Shown in pieces: positions 1-8,092 of a stretch of DNA of 64,000 bases. Within the stretch, counting starts at the first letter, position 1, and each line of letters begins with the position of its first letter. The notes beneath the pieces are model-generated. The model searched no databases and was not told the origin of the DNA. It was given only the letters and a program-made list of their open reading frames with translations. The DNA is from Halomonas socia. Lineage in GTDB: Bacteria; Pseudomonadota; Gammaproteobacteria; Pseudomonadales; Halomonadaceae. The position numbers and the translations under genes were made by a program. The DNA is taken from the NCBI RefSeq assembly GCF_010977575.1, contig NZ_CP048812.1:2046001-2110000 (forward strand), read 5' to 3'.

Positions 1-1
1 G

Positions 2-193
2 CGGTGCGTATCAGCTACTCATACAGCACAGGCTTCGTTGCGCGTCGTCGCGGTTAGTATGGCGTTGGGTGAGGCTGCCGGCACTGCTGCGGCTCACTGT
101 GTAGATAGTGGTGTTACACCGGCTGAGGTCAATGTTGAACGCCTTCAAAATCGATTGAAATACCACGGTGCTTTTTTAGGTGATGAGGCATGA
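2..193 (+). CDS. FAD-dependent oxidoreductase, C-terminal end (5' cut by window)
   Basis: An open frame runs in from the left edge to a TGA at 191-193. Its 63 residues include ASLRVVAVSMALGEAAGTAA followed by a short tail with AEVNVERLQNRLKYHGAFL. This matches the conserved C-terminus of the PF12831-type FAD-dependent oxidoreductases, where an 'AxxxMGEAAGTAA' helix contacts the flavin. The gene ends 37 bp before the dehydratase at 231 and points the same way, so the two are probably in one operon feeding a sugar acid or related compound into metabolism. The substrate cannot be told from this fragment. Confidence 0.65.
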   Translation, partial: RCVSATHTAQASLRVVAVSMALGEAAGTAAAHCVDSGVTPAEVNVERLQNRLKYHGAFLGDEA

Positions 194-230
194 ACATGAT
201 GAACAGTATAAGCATAATTAGGAGCCATGC

Positions 231-1943
231 ATGAAGAAAAAACTCCGTAGCGTATTTCCGGTAGGGTCGACAACTTGGGCGTTACGCAAAGCGCAATGGC
301 GTTCTTTAGGGTTAAGTGACGCTGATCTGGAAAAACCGAAGATCGCAATCGTTAACACATCTTCCGAATTGTCAAGTTGTTTTAGTCATTTGGACGGTTT
401 CAGTAGTATAGTAAAACAGTCGGTACGAAACGCCGGCGGAGTACCGTTTGAGATCAGAACTACAGCACCTAGCGATTTCATTACCAGCTCCGGACTGTCT
501 GGTCGTTACTTAATGCCATCAAGAGACTTGATAATCAACGACATTGAGGTCGCTGTGGAGGGGGCACAACTGGACGGCATGATCTGCCTTTCTTCTTGTG
601 ACAAAACTGCGCCAGCACACCTTATGGCGGCAGGCCGTCTAAATATACCCGCTTTCATTCTCCCTTGTGGTTATCAGCAGTGCGGGAAGCTAGCAGGGAA
701 GTCCGTGGACATTGAGGACGTATTCGAATCCGTAGGCGGTGTGAGCAGTGGCCGAATTACCCAAGAGCATCTTTCATCGATGTGTGAAGTTGCTGTCGGT
801 AGCCCTGGTGTATGTACCGGGATGGGGACCGCAAACAGCATGCATATCGTCTCCGAAGCACTCGGAATGGCACCGGCGGGAGCAACACCTGCGGCGGCAG
901 TGGGAAACAAGCTCGCAGAACTTCTCAAGACCAGTGGCGACATTATTATCAGGCTTGTTGAGGAGGATATACGGCCCCGCGATATAATTACTGACGACTC
1001 TGTCCGCAATGCTCTAATCGTTTCGCTGGCAGTTTCGGGCTCTTTAAACGTTGCTCGGCATCTACAGGGTGTGGCCGTCGAAACAGGATTAAGCATCAGT
1101 ATATATGACACACTAGAAACACTGCGTGATCATGTGCCTGTCCTAACAGCAGTCAAGCCTAACGGCGAGACGCGGATCGATCAATTCGAAGCCGCCGGAG
1201 GTACGCGAGAAGTTATCCGACAGCTCGCTCCTTTATTGAACCGCGATGTGATCACAATCGATGGAAAAAGTCAAAATATACCGTTATCAGAAAAGGATGG
1301 TAATGAAGAGAAACAATCGATTATCGGAACTCTTGAAGCTCCGATTTCCGAAGGTCCTTCTCTCCTCCTTGTACGGGGTAACATAGCCGTGGACGGTGCG
1401 TTGATCAAGATTGGCACTCGCTCATTGAGCGAGTTCTCTTTCACCGGTGAAGCCGTAATATTCGAAAGCCAAGAAGACGCTCTTGAAGGGCTCCGTGACG
1501 GGAAAGTTCGGTCCGGCAACGTAGTCGTTCTGCGAGGTCTCGGGCCAGTCGGTGGTCCCGGTGTAGCTTCAGCATCTTGGTTTGTGGCCGCCTTGCACGG
1601 AGCTGGCCTAGGAGAATCTGTAGCCGTTATTACCGATGGTCAGCTTTCCGGTCTCAATCATGGAATTGTAGTCGGGCAAGTTATGCCAGAGGCCGCGACA
1701 GGGGGAGCACTGGGATTGATTTATGACGGCGATACGATCGAAATCGACGCTGTAAAGCAATATATTAACTTGAAAGTATCTGATGCCGAGTTGGCCAACA
1801 GGCCGAATACTTGTCCGATTGCACCACTGCCGACCGACCGTGGATGGTTACACCACTATCGGCATTTGGTTGCTTCACTGAGAGAGGGCGCAGTTTTGAA
1901 AAACCAAGGCTCGAGTCTCAGCGTATCACCAAGCAAAAAATAA
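231..1943 (+). CDS. IlvD/Edd family dehydratase (sugar-acid dehydratase-like)
   Basis: The 570-residue protein belongs to the Fe-S dihydroxy-acid/aldonate dehydratase family, which removes water from 2,3-dihydroxy acids to give 2-keto-3-deoxy acids. The three cysteines expected to bind the cluster are visible in NTSSELSSC near residue 45, LSSCDKTAPAHL near 125 and GVCTGMGTANSM near 200. The C-terminal half has the typical GLGPVGGPG and TDGQLSG segments. The start at 231 is set by AGGAG at 220-224. An overlapping ATG at 227 is in another frame that soon stops. The context (oxidoreductase upstream, TAXI transporter downstream) favours a catabolic role on an imported acid rather than branched-chain amino acid synthesis, but the substrate is unknown. 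Confidence 0.85.
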   Translation: MKKKLRSVFPVGSTTWALRKAQWRSLGLSDADLEKPKIAIVNTSSELSSCFSHLDGFSSIVKQSVRNAGGVPFEIRTTAPSDFITSSGLSGRYLMPSRDLIINDIEVAVEGAQLDGMICLSSCDKTAPAHLMAAGRLNIPAFILPCGYQQCGKLAGKSVDIEDVFESVGGVSSGRITQEHLSSMCEVAVGSPGVCTGMGTANSMHIVSEALGMAPAGATPAAAVGNKLAELLKTSGDIIIRLVEEDIRPRDIITDDSVRNALIVSLAVSGSLNVARHLQGVAVETGLSISIYDTLETLRDHVPVLTAVKPNGETRIDQFEAAGGTREVIRQLAPLLNRDVITIDGKSQNIPLSEKDGNEEKQSIIGTLEAPISEGPSLLLVRGNIAVDGALIKIGTRSLSEFSFTGEAVIFESQEDALEGLRDGKVRSGNVVVLRGLGPVGGPGVASASWFVAALHGAGLGESVAVITDGQLSGLNHGIVVGQVMPEAATGGALGLIYDGDTIEIDAVKQYINLKVSDAELANRPNTCPIAPLPTDRGWLHHYRHLVASLREGAVLKNQGSSLSVSPSKK

Positions 1944-1992
1944 AAAGAGGCTGACAAGCCCTAAAAATTGTATAAACTAAAGGAGCACAAAG

Positions 1993-2979
1993 ATGATAAA
2001 GCACACTTTATACACAGTTGTCGCTTTTGCAACGCTTGCATTTGCCGTCACTAGCCATGCTAAGGATTACAGTACCGATTATGAGCCGATTACGGTAGCA
2101 GCCGGATCTGTTGGTGGGTCTTGGTTCGTCGGTGCAACAGCGTTACTCGACCTTTTCGACGACAATATTGATGGTTTAAGTTATAGCGTATCGCCTGGCG
2201 GTGGTGTGGGGAACCCCCACGCTGTGCAACAGGGTGAAGCACAGATGGCTATCGCCTATACTACTAATTTACACGCCGCTGCTGAAGGGCATGAACCCTA
2301 TGGGGAGCCACTGGAAGATCTTAGAGCAGTGATGAATATGAATATTACCAGCGTGATGCATACCTTTGCTCTTCAGCAAACAGGTTTGGAGGAGCTTTCC
2401 GACATTGCTGATCAGGAGTATGGGATAAGCATTGATACTGGAACAAGAGGTACTGGTGGTGAACAAGCGGCTAGTCGGGTACTGGAAGCACACGGTGCAT
2501 CTTACGATAACCTTCGCTCTTGGGGAGGCCAGATCACGCACAGCGAGTACCGAGAAGCTCTGGACCGGTTGAGGGACGGCCACATTGAAGCATTCATGAA
2601 CGATGATGTCGTCGGTCACCCTCTTTTCGTCGATGTAACTGTTTCTCGCGACCTTAATCTGCTGGGATTCACTCCAGAGGTGGTCGACGAACTTCAGTCC
2701 TCGTTTGGGTATACTCCTTCTATTATTCCCGAGAATACTTATGAGGGGCAGGATAGCGAGGTTCTCACTGTCGGCCAGCAGCAAGCACTTTTTGTTCATA
2801 AAGATATGCCGGACGATCTGGTAATGGCCATGCTGGAGCTTGTTTTTGAGAACAAGGAACGATTAGAAACCGTCCATAGTTCTTTTGAAAACCTTGATTT
2901 AGAATCTGCTGCAAATGATCTCTCAGTGCCTCTACACCCTGGAGCGGAATTGTATTATAAAGAGGCTGGAGTTTTGTGA
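1993..2979 (+). CDS. TAXI-family TRAP transporter solute-binding protein
   Basis: The 328-residue periplasmic binding protein has a cleavable signal peptide (hydrophobic TVVAFATLAFAV, then SHA-KDY near residue 24). The mature start PITVAAGSVGGSWFVGATAL and the central DTGTRGTGGEQAASRVLEAHG region are typical of TAXI (TRAP-associated extracytoplasmic immunogenic) proteins. It should capture the substrate for the fused permease encoded next. A strong AAGGAG at 1979-1984 precedes the ATG. A stem-loop at 2991-3015 separates it from the permease gene and may raise binding-protein expression over permease. Confidence 0.88.
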   Translation: MIKHTLYTVVAFATLAFAVTSHAKDYSTDYEPITVAAGSVGGSWFVGATALLDLFDDNIDGLSYSVSPGGGVGNPHAVQQGEAQMAIAYTTNLHAAAEGHEPYGEPLEDLRAVMNMNITSVMHTFALQQTGLEELSDIADQEYGISIDTGTRGTGGEQAASRVLEAHGASYDNLRSWGGQITHSEYREALDRLRDGHIEAFMNDDVVGHPLFVDVTVSRDLNLLGFTPEVVDELQSSFGYTPSIIPENTYEGQDSEVLTVGQQQALFVHKDMPDDLVMAMLELVFENKERLETVHSSFENLDLESAANDLSVPLHPGAELYYKEAGVL

Positions 2980-2990
2980 TAAATAGTCTA

Positions 2991-3015
2991 GGCGGGACTG
3001 GAAAGTCGTCCCGCC
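2991..3015 (+). promoter_or_regulatory. Intercistronic stem-loop between binding protein and permease
   Basis: GGCGGGAC (2991-2998) pairs perfectly with GTCCCGCC (3008-3015) around a 9-nt loop, followed by TTACTT. It lies between the TAXI binding-protein stop and the permease start. Such hairpins commonly protect the upstream message or partly terminate transcription so that binding protein exceeds permease. The hairpin is seen directly; its function is inferred. Confidence 0.5.
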
Positions 3016-3028
3016 TTACTTAACGATT

Positions 3029-4972
3029 ATGGCACTACCCAAGCCAATAAATCTAAAAGTGGATCTTATTATGAGTGTAGGTATGCGCCGAAATCTTACT
3101 GGCATTCCAGCATTGCTGGTAAGTCTATTCTCTTTAGCTATTGTCGGTTTTCATCTGTACGCTGCTCAGTTCGGCGCTCCGCAAGTCATGGTGTTTAGGC
3201 CGGTCCATTTAGCAATGTACCTTAGTCTTATATTCTTGATTTTCTCACCAACTGGAAAGTCGCAGACATCAAAAATCCCGATTGGGGATGGGCTCCTCGC
3301 GATCCTTGCTTGGCTTCCAACTCTCTACATTTTATGGGATATCGAGCGTATTACGACCCGCTATGCTTACATGGACTCCTTAACACAAAGCGATTGGGTC
3401 TTCGGAATTTTAGCAATAATTTTGACTTTAGAAGCTTGCCGACGCACTTTGGGTTGGACTCTAGTGTTATTAGTGATTGCATTTGCAGTGCATGCGCTTT
3501 ACGTTGATAATCTTCCATTCAATCTTCCAGGGTCATCAGTTTCGGGTGAAAGATTTATAGATCACTTATTCCTAACCACATCGGGGTTATGGGGTTCTAT
3601 AACGGGAATTTCGGCAACATATGTTCTTATGTTTGTCTTGTTCGGGGCGGTGCTCGAGCGTGCAAAAGGCGGAGAACTTTTTATGGGGTTGGCCACATCT
3701 GTGGCCGGAAGGTTTCGTGGTGGAATGGGTAAGGCGTCTGTAGTTTCCAGTGGATTTTTCGGATGCATATCTGGTGCCGCTGTTGCCAATGTTTATGCTA
3801 CCGGGACATTCACTATCCCTATGATGAAACGATCTGGTTTTAAACCTGATCGTGCTGCAGGTATTGAAGCCGTCTCATCCGCAAGTGGCCAGTTAGTGCC
3901 TCCAATTATGGGATCTGCTGCATTTCTTATTGCCGATTTTACCCGTACTGCTTATCTGGATGTAGTTACTGCTGCAGCTCTTCCGGCACTTCTATATTTA
4001 TTGGCTGTTATGCTGATGGTCCATCTTGAGGCAATTAAAAACAATATTCCATCTGTTGACGCCAATACCATTAGATTGGCAAGGAAGGATGTGGTAAAGT
4101 ATTTACATTTACTGTTGCCATTGGCAGTTATCGTTGCAATGCTGCTCGATAGAAGAAGCGCATTCTTCGCGGCGTATACTGGTGTCCTAGCAACATTTGT
4201 TGCAGCTCAATTGCGCTCTTCTACACGTATGGATTTCCGGGGAGTGTTGGTTGCTTTGGAGGTGGGGGCATGTCGTATTGCTCCAGTTGCAGCTTCATTA
4301 TTTGCTGCCGCAATCCTCGTTGGAATATTTGAATTGACAGGGCTAGGCCTTAGGTTCACATCGATATTGCTTAACCTCACTGGTGGTGTGCTATTACCCA
4401 CTATGCTTCTCGTCATGGCCAGTTGCATCATCCTTGGTATGGGGTTGCCAACGGCTGCGGCTTATATGATTGCGGCAATATTTGGTGCGCCGGCCCTTAT
4501 AGAGCTAGGGATCACGCCGCTTGCTGCACATCTATTTGTGTTCTATTTTGCCATTTTATCTGCAATTACTCCCCCGGTTGCTATGGCTGCGTACGCTGCT
4601 GCTACTATTGCTGAGACGCCTCTACAGCGTACTGGTTTCGTAGCAATGAAGCTTGGCCTCGCTATATATCTGATCCCATTTGTATTTGCATATAACTCTG
4701 CGTTACTGTTGGATGGTAGTTTCTTAGAAGTACTGGAGGCACTACTGACAGCCTGCATAGGTATAGCTTCTTTGGCTATTGCTGTACAAGGTTTCTTTAT
4801 TGTCAAGGCTGCTGTATGGGAGCGCTTGCTTACTATCATTGCCGCGGGTAGTTTGCTTATTCCTGGTTGGGAAAGTGCGACGATTGGGGCGATCCTGTTG
4901 TTGTTAGTCGCGGTGGTACAATTTCTGGCCTACTATAAATTAAAAAATACCTCTTCTAGACCCAGTATGTAG
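3029..4972 (+). CDS. TRAP transporter fused permease (4TM + 12TM, TAXI-associated)
   Basis: The 647-residue membrane protein joins the small (DctQ-like) and large (DctM-like) TRAP permease parts, as is usual for TAXI systems. Many hydrophobic helices are visible. The DctM-type signature region is seen in SSGFFGCISGAAVANVYATG, IEAVSSASGQLVPPIMGSAA and GMGLPTAAAYMI. It should use an ion gradient to import the ligand bound by the protein encoded at 1993-2979. Start choice is uncertain: neither ATG 3029 nor the in-frame ATG 3071 (MSVGMRRN) has a strong ribosome site, and 3071 would remove only 14 hydrophilic residues. Confidence 0.88.
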   Translation: MALPKPINLKVDLIMSVGMRRNLTGIPALLVSLFSLAIVGFHLYAAQFGAPQVMVFRPVHLAMYLSLIFLIFSPTGKSQTSKIPIGDGLLAILAWLPTLYILWDIERITTRYAYMDSLTQSDWVFGILAIILTLEACRRTLGWTLVLLVIAFAVHALYVDNLPFNLPGSSVSGERFIDHLFLTTSGLWGSITGISATYVLMFVLFGAVLERAKGGELFMGLATSVAGRFRGGMGKASVVSSGFFGCISGAAVANVYATGTFTIPMMKRSGFKPDRAAGIEAVSSASGQLVPPIMGSAAFLIADFTRTAYLDVVTAAALPALLYLLAVMLMVHLEAIKNNIPSVDANTIRLARKDVVKYLHLLLPLAVIVAMLLDRRSAFFAAYTGVLATFVAAQLRSSTRMDFRGVLVALEVGACRIAPVAASLFAAAILVGIFELTGLGLRFTSILLNLTGGVLLPTMLLVMASCIILGMGLPTAAAYMIAAIFGAPALIELGITPLAAHLFVFYFAILSAITPPVAMAAYAAATIAETPLQRTGFVAMKLGLAIYLIPFVFAYNSALLLDGSFLEVLEALLTACIGIASLAIAVQGFFIVKAAVWERLLTIIAAGSLLIPGWESATIGAILLLLVAVVQFLAYYKLKNTSSRPSM

Positions 4973-4985
4973 TTAGAGTATTATG

Positions 4986-5038
4986 CCCGTGCAGGATTAT
5001 TAGTTTTATTTTGATATTACTAGACTTTCCTACACGGG
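4986..5038 (+). terminator. Possible weak terminator after the TAXI transporter
   Basis: CCCGTGCAGGA (4986-4996) can pair with TCCTACACGGG (5028-5038) with one mismatch across an A+T-rich loop of about 31 nt, followed by TTATTATC. The long loop makes it a weak candidate, but its place after the last gene of the cluster fits. Confidence 0.3.
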
Positions 5039-5098
5039 TTATTATCATTGTCGGTATTTTTTAAGACCTCCGGAAAAGTCATCTATGATAGGTTGTAA

Positions 5099-5119
5099 TG
5101 ACCCCCTGGTTTCTGCACA
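5099..5119 (+). repeat. IS3 element terminal inverted repeat (distal to orfA)
   Basis: This end starts TGACCCCCT and closes with TGCACA. It matches the complement of the opposite end at 6278-6299 at the outer nine and inner six positions. Confidence 0.7.
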
Positions 5120-5121
5120 CC

Positions 5122-5940
5122 CTACGCAGCTAATGCAGGGTGTGCTCGGGGTGCCACATAGCCTAGTGACTGATGTGGCCGTTCTTCGTTGTAGTACCGG
5201 ATCCAGCGCCCGATGACTGCTCTAGCTTGGCCCAACGACTCGAATCGATGCTGCCAGATGCACTCCTCCTTCAAGGATCGGAAGAAGCGCTCGACGAGAC
5301 CGTTCTGCTCCGGTGTATACGGCGTCGTAAACTCCTGAGTCAGCCCATAGGCTTTCACCGTGCCCGTGTAGTGGCGACTGCTGAAAACCAGGCCGTTATC
5401 TGACCGTAGTGCCAGAGGTTGGTGAATTCGGCCCAAGACACCGAACCGGTGCACCAATGCCTCTTCCAGCGCCGCCTCCGCGGTCTTGCTGCTGCCATTG
5501 TCCGATAATCGCCAACCAAGGATCTCGCGTGTGCAGCAGTCGATGATCACCGCCAGGCTAGCCCGTCGATCCTTTCCACTCCACACGTGAGTTAGATCGG
5601 TGGCCCATCGCTCGTCAGGCCTTGAGGCGACTGATGGCAGGCTCCTGGCGCGAGGCCGGAAGCCCTGAGGCCGTTTGCGCACCTGCCAGCCCTTTAGTTG
5701 CAGGATGCGCTGAATCGGCTTGCGGTTCTCACCAAGGATGCACGCCAGTCGGCGATAGCCATAGGTAGGGAACCGTTCCAGGGCCAGCTTAACTCTGCTG
5801 GCCAGCTCGGCATTGATCAAACGACGCCGCGGCTTGGGACGGTAATACAAGGTCCGCCGGGGAAGCCCCAGCCATCGACAAAGCTTGACGAGCGATACCA
5901 CATGGCCTTCCTCGGCCAGTTGCGCCTGCAGCGACCTCAC
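5122..5940 (-). CDS. IS3-family transposase OrfB (rve/DDE integrase core)
   Basis: The 272-residue protein has the N-terminal HTH_21-like part (GHVVSLVKLCRWLGLPRRTL) and an rve integrase core. The catalytic DDE residues appear in ATDLTHVWSGKDR, LRSDNGLVFSS and PEQNGLVERFFRSLKEE. It starts with GTG overlapping the orfA stop by four bases. In IS3 elements the active transposase is normally the OrfAB fusion made by -1 frameshifting, and the frame here is open back through the A7 site, so fusion is feasible. Confidence 0.9.
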   Translation of the reverse strand: MRSLQAQLAEEGHVVSLVKLCRWLGLPRRTLYYRPKPRRRLINAELASRVKLALERFPTYGYRRLACILGENRKPIQRILQLKGWQVRKRPQGFRPRARSLPSVASRPDERWATDLTHVWSGKDRRASLAVIIDCCTREILGWRLSDNGSSKTAEAALEEALVHRFGVLGRIHQPLALRSDNGLVFSSRHYTGTVKAYGLTQEFTTPYTPEQNGLVERFFRSLKEECIWQHRFESLGQARAVIGRWIRYYNEERPHQSLGYVAPRAHPALAA

Positions 5941-6248
5941 GAGTTCTCGTCCTCGTCGAGCAGGCGCTTGAATTTTTTTAGTGCGTAGATCTGCAGATGG
6001 GCCTCGCCCAGTGCCTCCTTGGTCTCCCGGAGCTCGGACTCGTACTGCTCACGGATGTCCTTGGGGCGGGCTTTGAACCCGTTCTCCATATTGCGCTGGG
6101 CCTCATCGATCCAGCCCTCGACCTCGGAGACAGTAAGGTCGTATTCGCGAGCCACCTCAGCGACCGTGGTCTTGCCCTTGAAAATGTCCATGACCACAGC
6201 GGCCTTGCGCTTGGCGGTCCATCGCTTGATGGGGTTATCGTCACTCAT
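5937..6248 (-). CDS. IS3-family OrfA (helix-turn-helix DNA-binding protein)
   Basis: The 103-residue protein has an N-terminal helix-turn-helix (RKAAVVMDIFKGKTTVAEVA followed by the recognition helix in YDLTVSEVEGWIDE). A coiled-coil-like, Glu/Arg/Lys-rich C-terminus follows. It binds the element ends and forms the front part of the OrfAB transposase. The codons for ALKKFK contain the A7 slippery run. Confidence 0.88.
   Translation of the reverse strand: MSDDNPIKRWTAKRKAAVVMDIFKGKTTVAEVAREYDLTVSEVEGWIDEAQRNMENGFKARPKDIREQYESELRETKEALGEAHLQIYALKKFKRLLDEDENS
5973..5979 (-). promoter_or_regulatory. Programmed -1 frameshift site (A7) in the IS3 element
   Basis: The minus strand reads CTA AAA AAA TTC near the end of orfA, a run of seven A. 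A -1 slip here enters a frame that stays open (ATT CAA GCG CCT ...) and runs into orfB through its GTG start, giving an OrfAB fusion. This is the usual arrangement in IS3 elements. Confidence 0.7.
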
Positions 6249-6277
6249 CCTGTCCTCCTGATGGCTGCACTATAGCT

Positions 6278-6299
6278 TGTGCAGCTCAGAAGGGGGTCA
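6278..6299 (-). repeat. IS3 element terminal inverted repeat (orfA side)
   Basis: Read on the minus strand this end begins TGACCCCCT and ends TGCACA, matching the other end of the element with one extra base in the middle. It lies 30 bp upstream of the orfA start. Confidence 0.7.
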
Positions 6300-6448
6300 C
6301 TTCAAGGTTCGGGGCATAATTGGCGTCAGACCAACGAGGACAGTGGCTACCGGTGTTCGTTGGGAGATTATATTCCCAAGGCTACCGTCGCCAAGCTCGT
6401 CAAGTATCAGCTGTTGATCCTTGATGATCTCGACTCCACTAGCAAGTC

Positions 6449-6700
6449 TCATGCTGAGTCCATCATGCTGCTACAGTTGCCCGGTGCGTGCCTGTTGCCG
6501 GCCCAGTGGGGGCGATAGCCCCACCACAGCTCATTCATCGCCAACGGCGCCTCGTCATCGGCGCGGTGCACTGCCGTGATGAAGGTGCCTGGTGGAACGT
6601 TGTAGCGCGGTGCCAGCGGCTCTGCAGGCTCAGCTAGTGGTAGCTTCAGCGAAGCCGACAGCTTGGGGTAATCACTGTAGAGAGCGAAGCGTCCGCACAT
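6449..6700 (-). pseudogene. yedK: Truncated SRAP-family (YedK/HMCES) protein
   Basis: The reading frame begins MCGRFALYSD, with the Cys2 that covalently captures abasic sites in single-stranded DNA once Met1 is removed. It continues with PRYNVPPGT, the conserved Asn-containing segment. Homology stops at WWGYRPHWA, after about 68 residues, and is followed by unrelated codons and a stop. Full SRAP proteins have roughly 200-230 residues and need a later His and Glu, so this is a 3'-truncated remnant, probably cut during the rearrangements around the IS element. Confidence 0.7.
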
Positions 6701-7257
6701 AGAGACCTCGTAAGCCTGACAACTGACCCGCTGACGTAGAAGTGCTCATCGACGTACTGCGAGCTGATTTAACGGCGGTGGCAACATTTCCAGAGCCAAC
6801 GGCTGGGGCGATTCAGACCCCCAGACTCCCATCAATCACGCTGCTAAGCTCCAGGCTGCGGTTTGGTTGCTGACCGAGTGTGCTAGGTGCGAGTTATGGA
6901 CTAGGTGGAAAGCTGCAACTCATTGAAATATCAGTATTGTACATTGCAGGTGCGATCCTTAATTTAGCAAAAATTGCACTCATAATCCCTTGGTCGCTGG
7001 TCCATGTTGAACAGAAACTGGTGACGGCTGATTGGGTCGCCCTCCCGTCGAGAGCAGGTCGGGGAGCGTAGCCCCTGTGTTGGTAATGCCCACGATAGAG
7101 CGCCGCTACCTACGCAGCGGACGAGCGCCCGCTGCACTGGCTGGCGAAATGTGGTAGTGGTTTGGTCGCAGACAGCAACGGAACTACGTTGTGTGTAAGC
7201 AGTGTAAAAGTGCAAGGGTTTGATTTATTGATAAAAGCCCATAGCAAGCGCGGCCTG
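6701..7257. other. Gene-free debris between pseudogenes
   Basis: No convincing coding region is seen on either strand over about 550 bp. The middle (about 6890-7000) is markedly A+T-rich. The last part (7098-7252) is related to 18246-18412 near the tRNA-Leu scar, so this stretch probably holds an old island border. Confidence 0.6.
7098..7252 (+). repeat. Diverged repeat, copy A (island-flank sequence)
   Basis: This segment aligns with 18246-18412. Shared blocks include TTTGGTCGCAGAC, GTTGTGTGTAA, CAGTGTAAAA, AAAAGCCC and TAGCAAGCGCGGCC, in the same order and spacing. In copy B the block is followed within about 15 bp by a tRNA-Leu 3' fragment; in copy A it is followed by a dead transposase. 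It probably represents the end of an integrase gene plus recombination sequences of an island, now orphaned. That reading is inference. Confidence 0.6.
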
Positions 7258-7916
7258 TTGGTGCGGCGGCTGCGCCAGGAGTGGCAGCGGTAAAGATCGC
7301 CTTCCACGGTGACAGTGGCTTCTGCCGCCCGCGGATCCTCAACTGGTACGACCGCCCGCGTCGATTACAGCATCGGCCTCATCGGCAACAAGCGTCTGGC
7401 CAAGCTGGCTGTGGAAATCGACTAGGCGTCGGCCATCCGCTTCGAGAAGACTTGGGAGAAGCAGCGCGTCTTCGGCTTCATCGATTACGCCGCCGGAGAG
7501 CTGAAAGAAGCGTCGATGAGAGGTGATCATCAAATCCGGGACCAGCGTGCGTGGCTTCAACACCCGCTACGTGGTCACCAACCCGCACGGCTGCAGCGCC
7601 GAGTGCCTCTAGGACAACCGCTACTGCGCCCGGGGCAAGATGGAGAGCTGGATCAAGGAGCAGCAGTTCCTGTTCTACGACCGCACCAACTGCCACGGAT
7701 GGTAGCCTAACCATTACCGATTGCTGCTCTCGGGGCTGGCCTAGCTGCTGTTGGAGCGGCTACGCCTAGGCTCAGGTCAACACCATCCGCCTCGAGCTGC
7801 TGAAGATTGGGGCCGTCATCACCCGCAACATGCGCACGATCCGGCTAATGCTGAGCAGTCAGTACCTAGAGTAGGACCTCTTCCTGATGCTGGCCAGCAA
7901 GCTGGGGCCGGGATAG
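7258..7916 (+). pseudogene. Decayed IS1380-family transposase (C-terminal half)
   Basis: Joining frames gives IS1380-type segments in the right order: LLVRRLRQEW, VKIAFHGDSGFCRPRILNWY (containing a catalytic Asp), YSIGLIGNKRLAKLAVEID, RYVVTNPHGCSAECL, then a region like the family's 'YCxRGxMExxIKEQQ' motif (RYCARGKMESWIKEQQ), and finally AQVNTIRLELLKIGAV. At least four in-frame stops and several frameshifts interrupt it, and the N-terminal half is absent. It is a dead remnant. Confidence 0.75.
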
Positions 7917-8092
7917 CGTCGCGGCGTTCTGTCCCCGACAGACACAAGACATGGGGGTAGGGGAAAGGGTGCCCTGAGCGCATAAATTTGATCAAAAAGC
8001 CGCCAAACTCAACTCCAGAGCCCCCTCACATCCATCGAGCCAGGAATCTGGGGGCTTCTGACTGGCTTGGTGCAATATCCGGTCTAGGCTGC

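Larger units (their letters stand above)
5099..6299 (-). mobile_element. IS3-family insertion sequence, apparently complete
   Basis: The element of about 1.2 kb carries orfA and orfB on the minus strand with a programmed frameshift site. It is bounded by imperfect inverted repeats beginning TGACCCCCT and ending TGCACA at 5099-5119 and 6278-6299. Both reading frames are undamaged, so it may still be active. No 3-4 bp target duplication is visible (TAA on the left, CTT on the right), so one flank may have been lost by recombination or deletion after insertion. It sits between the TAXI cluster and a stretch of pseudogene debris. Confidence 0.85.

Noticed and set aside
6330-6460. Possible IstB (IS21 ATPase) remnant around KYQLLILDDL
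   Set aside because: The ten-residue match to a Walker B-like segment is suggestive, but no Walker A or flanking homology is seen, so it is too short to call.
8060-8092. Hairpin CTAGGC-T-GCCTAG after the YieH-like gene as a terminator
   Set aside because: The loop is a single base and no T-run follows in the gene's direction.
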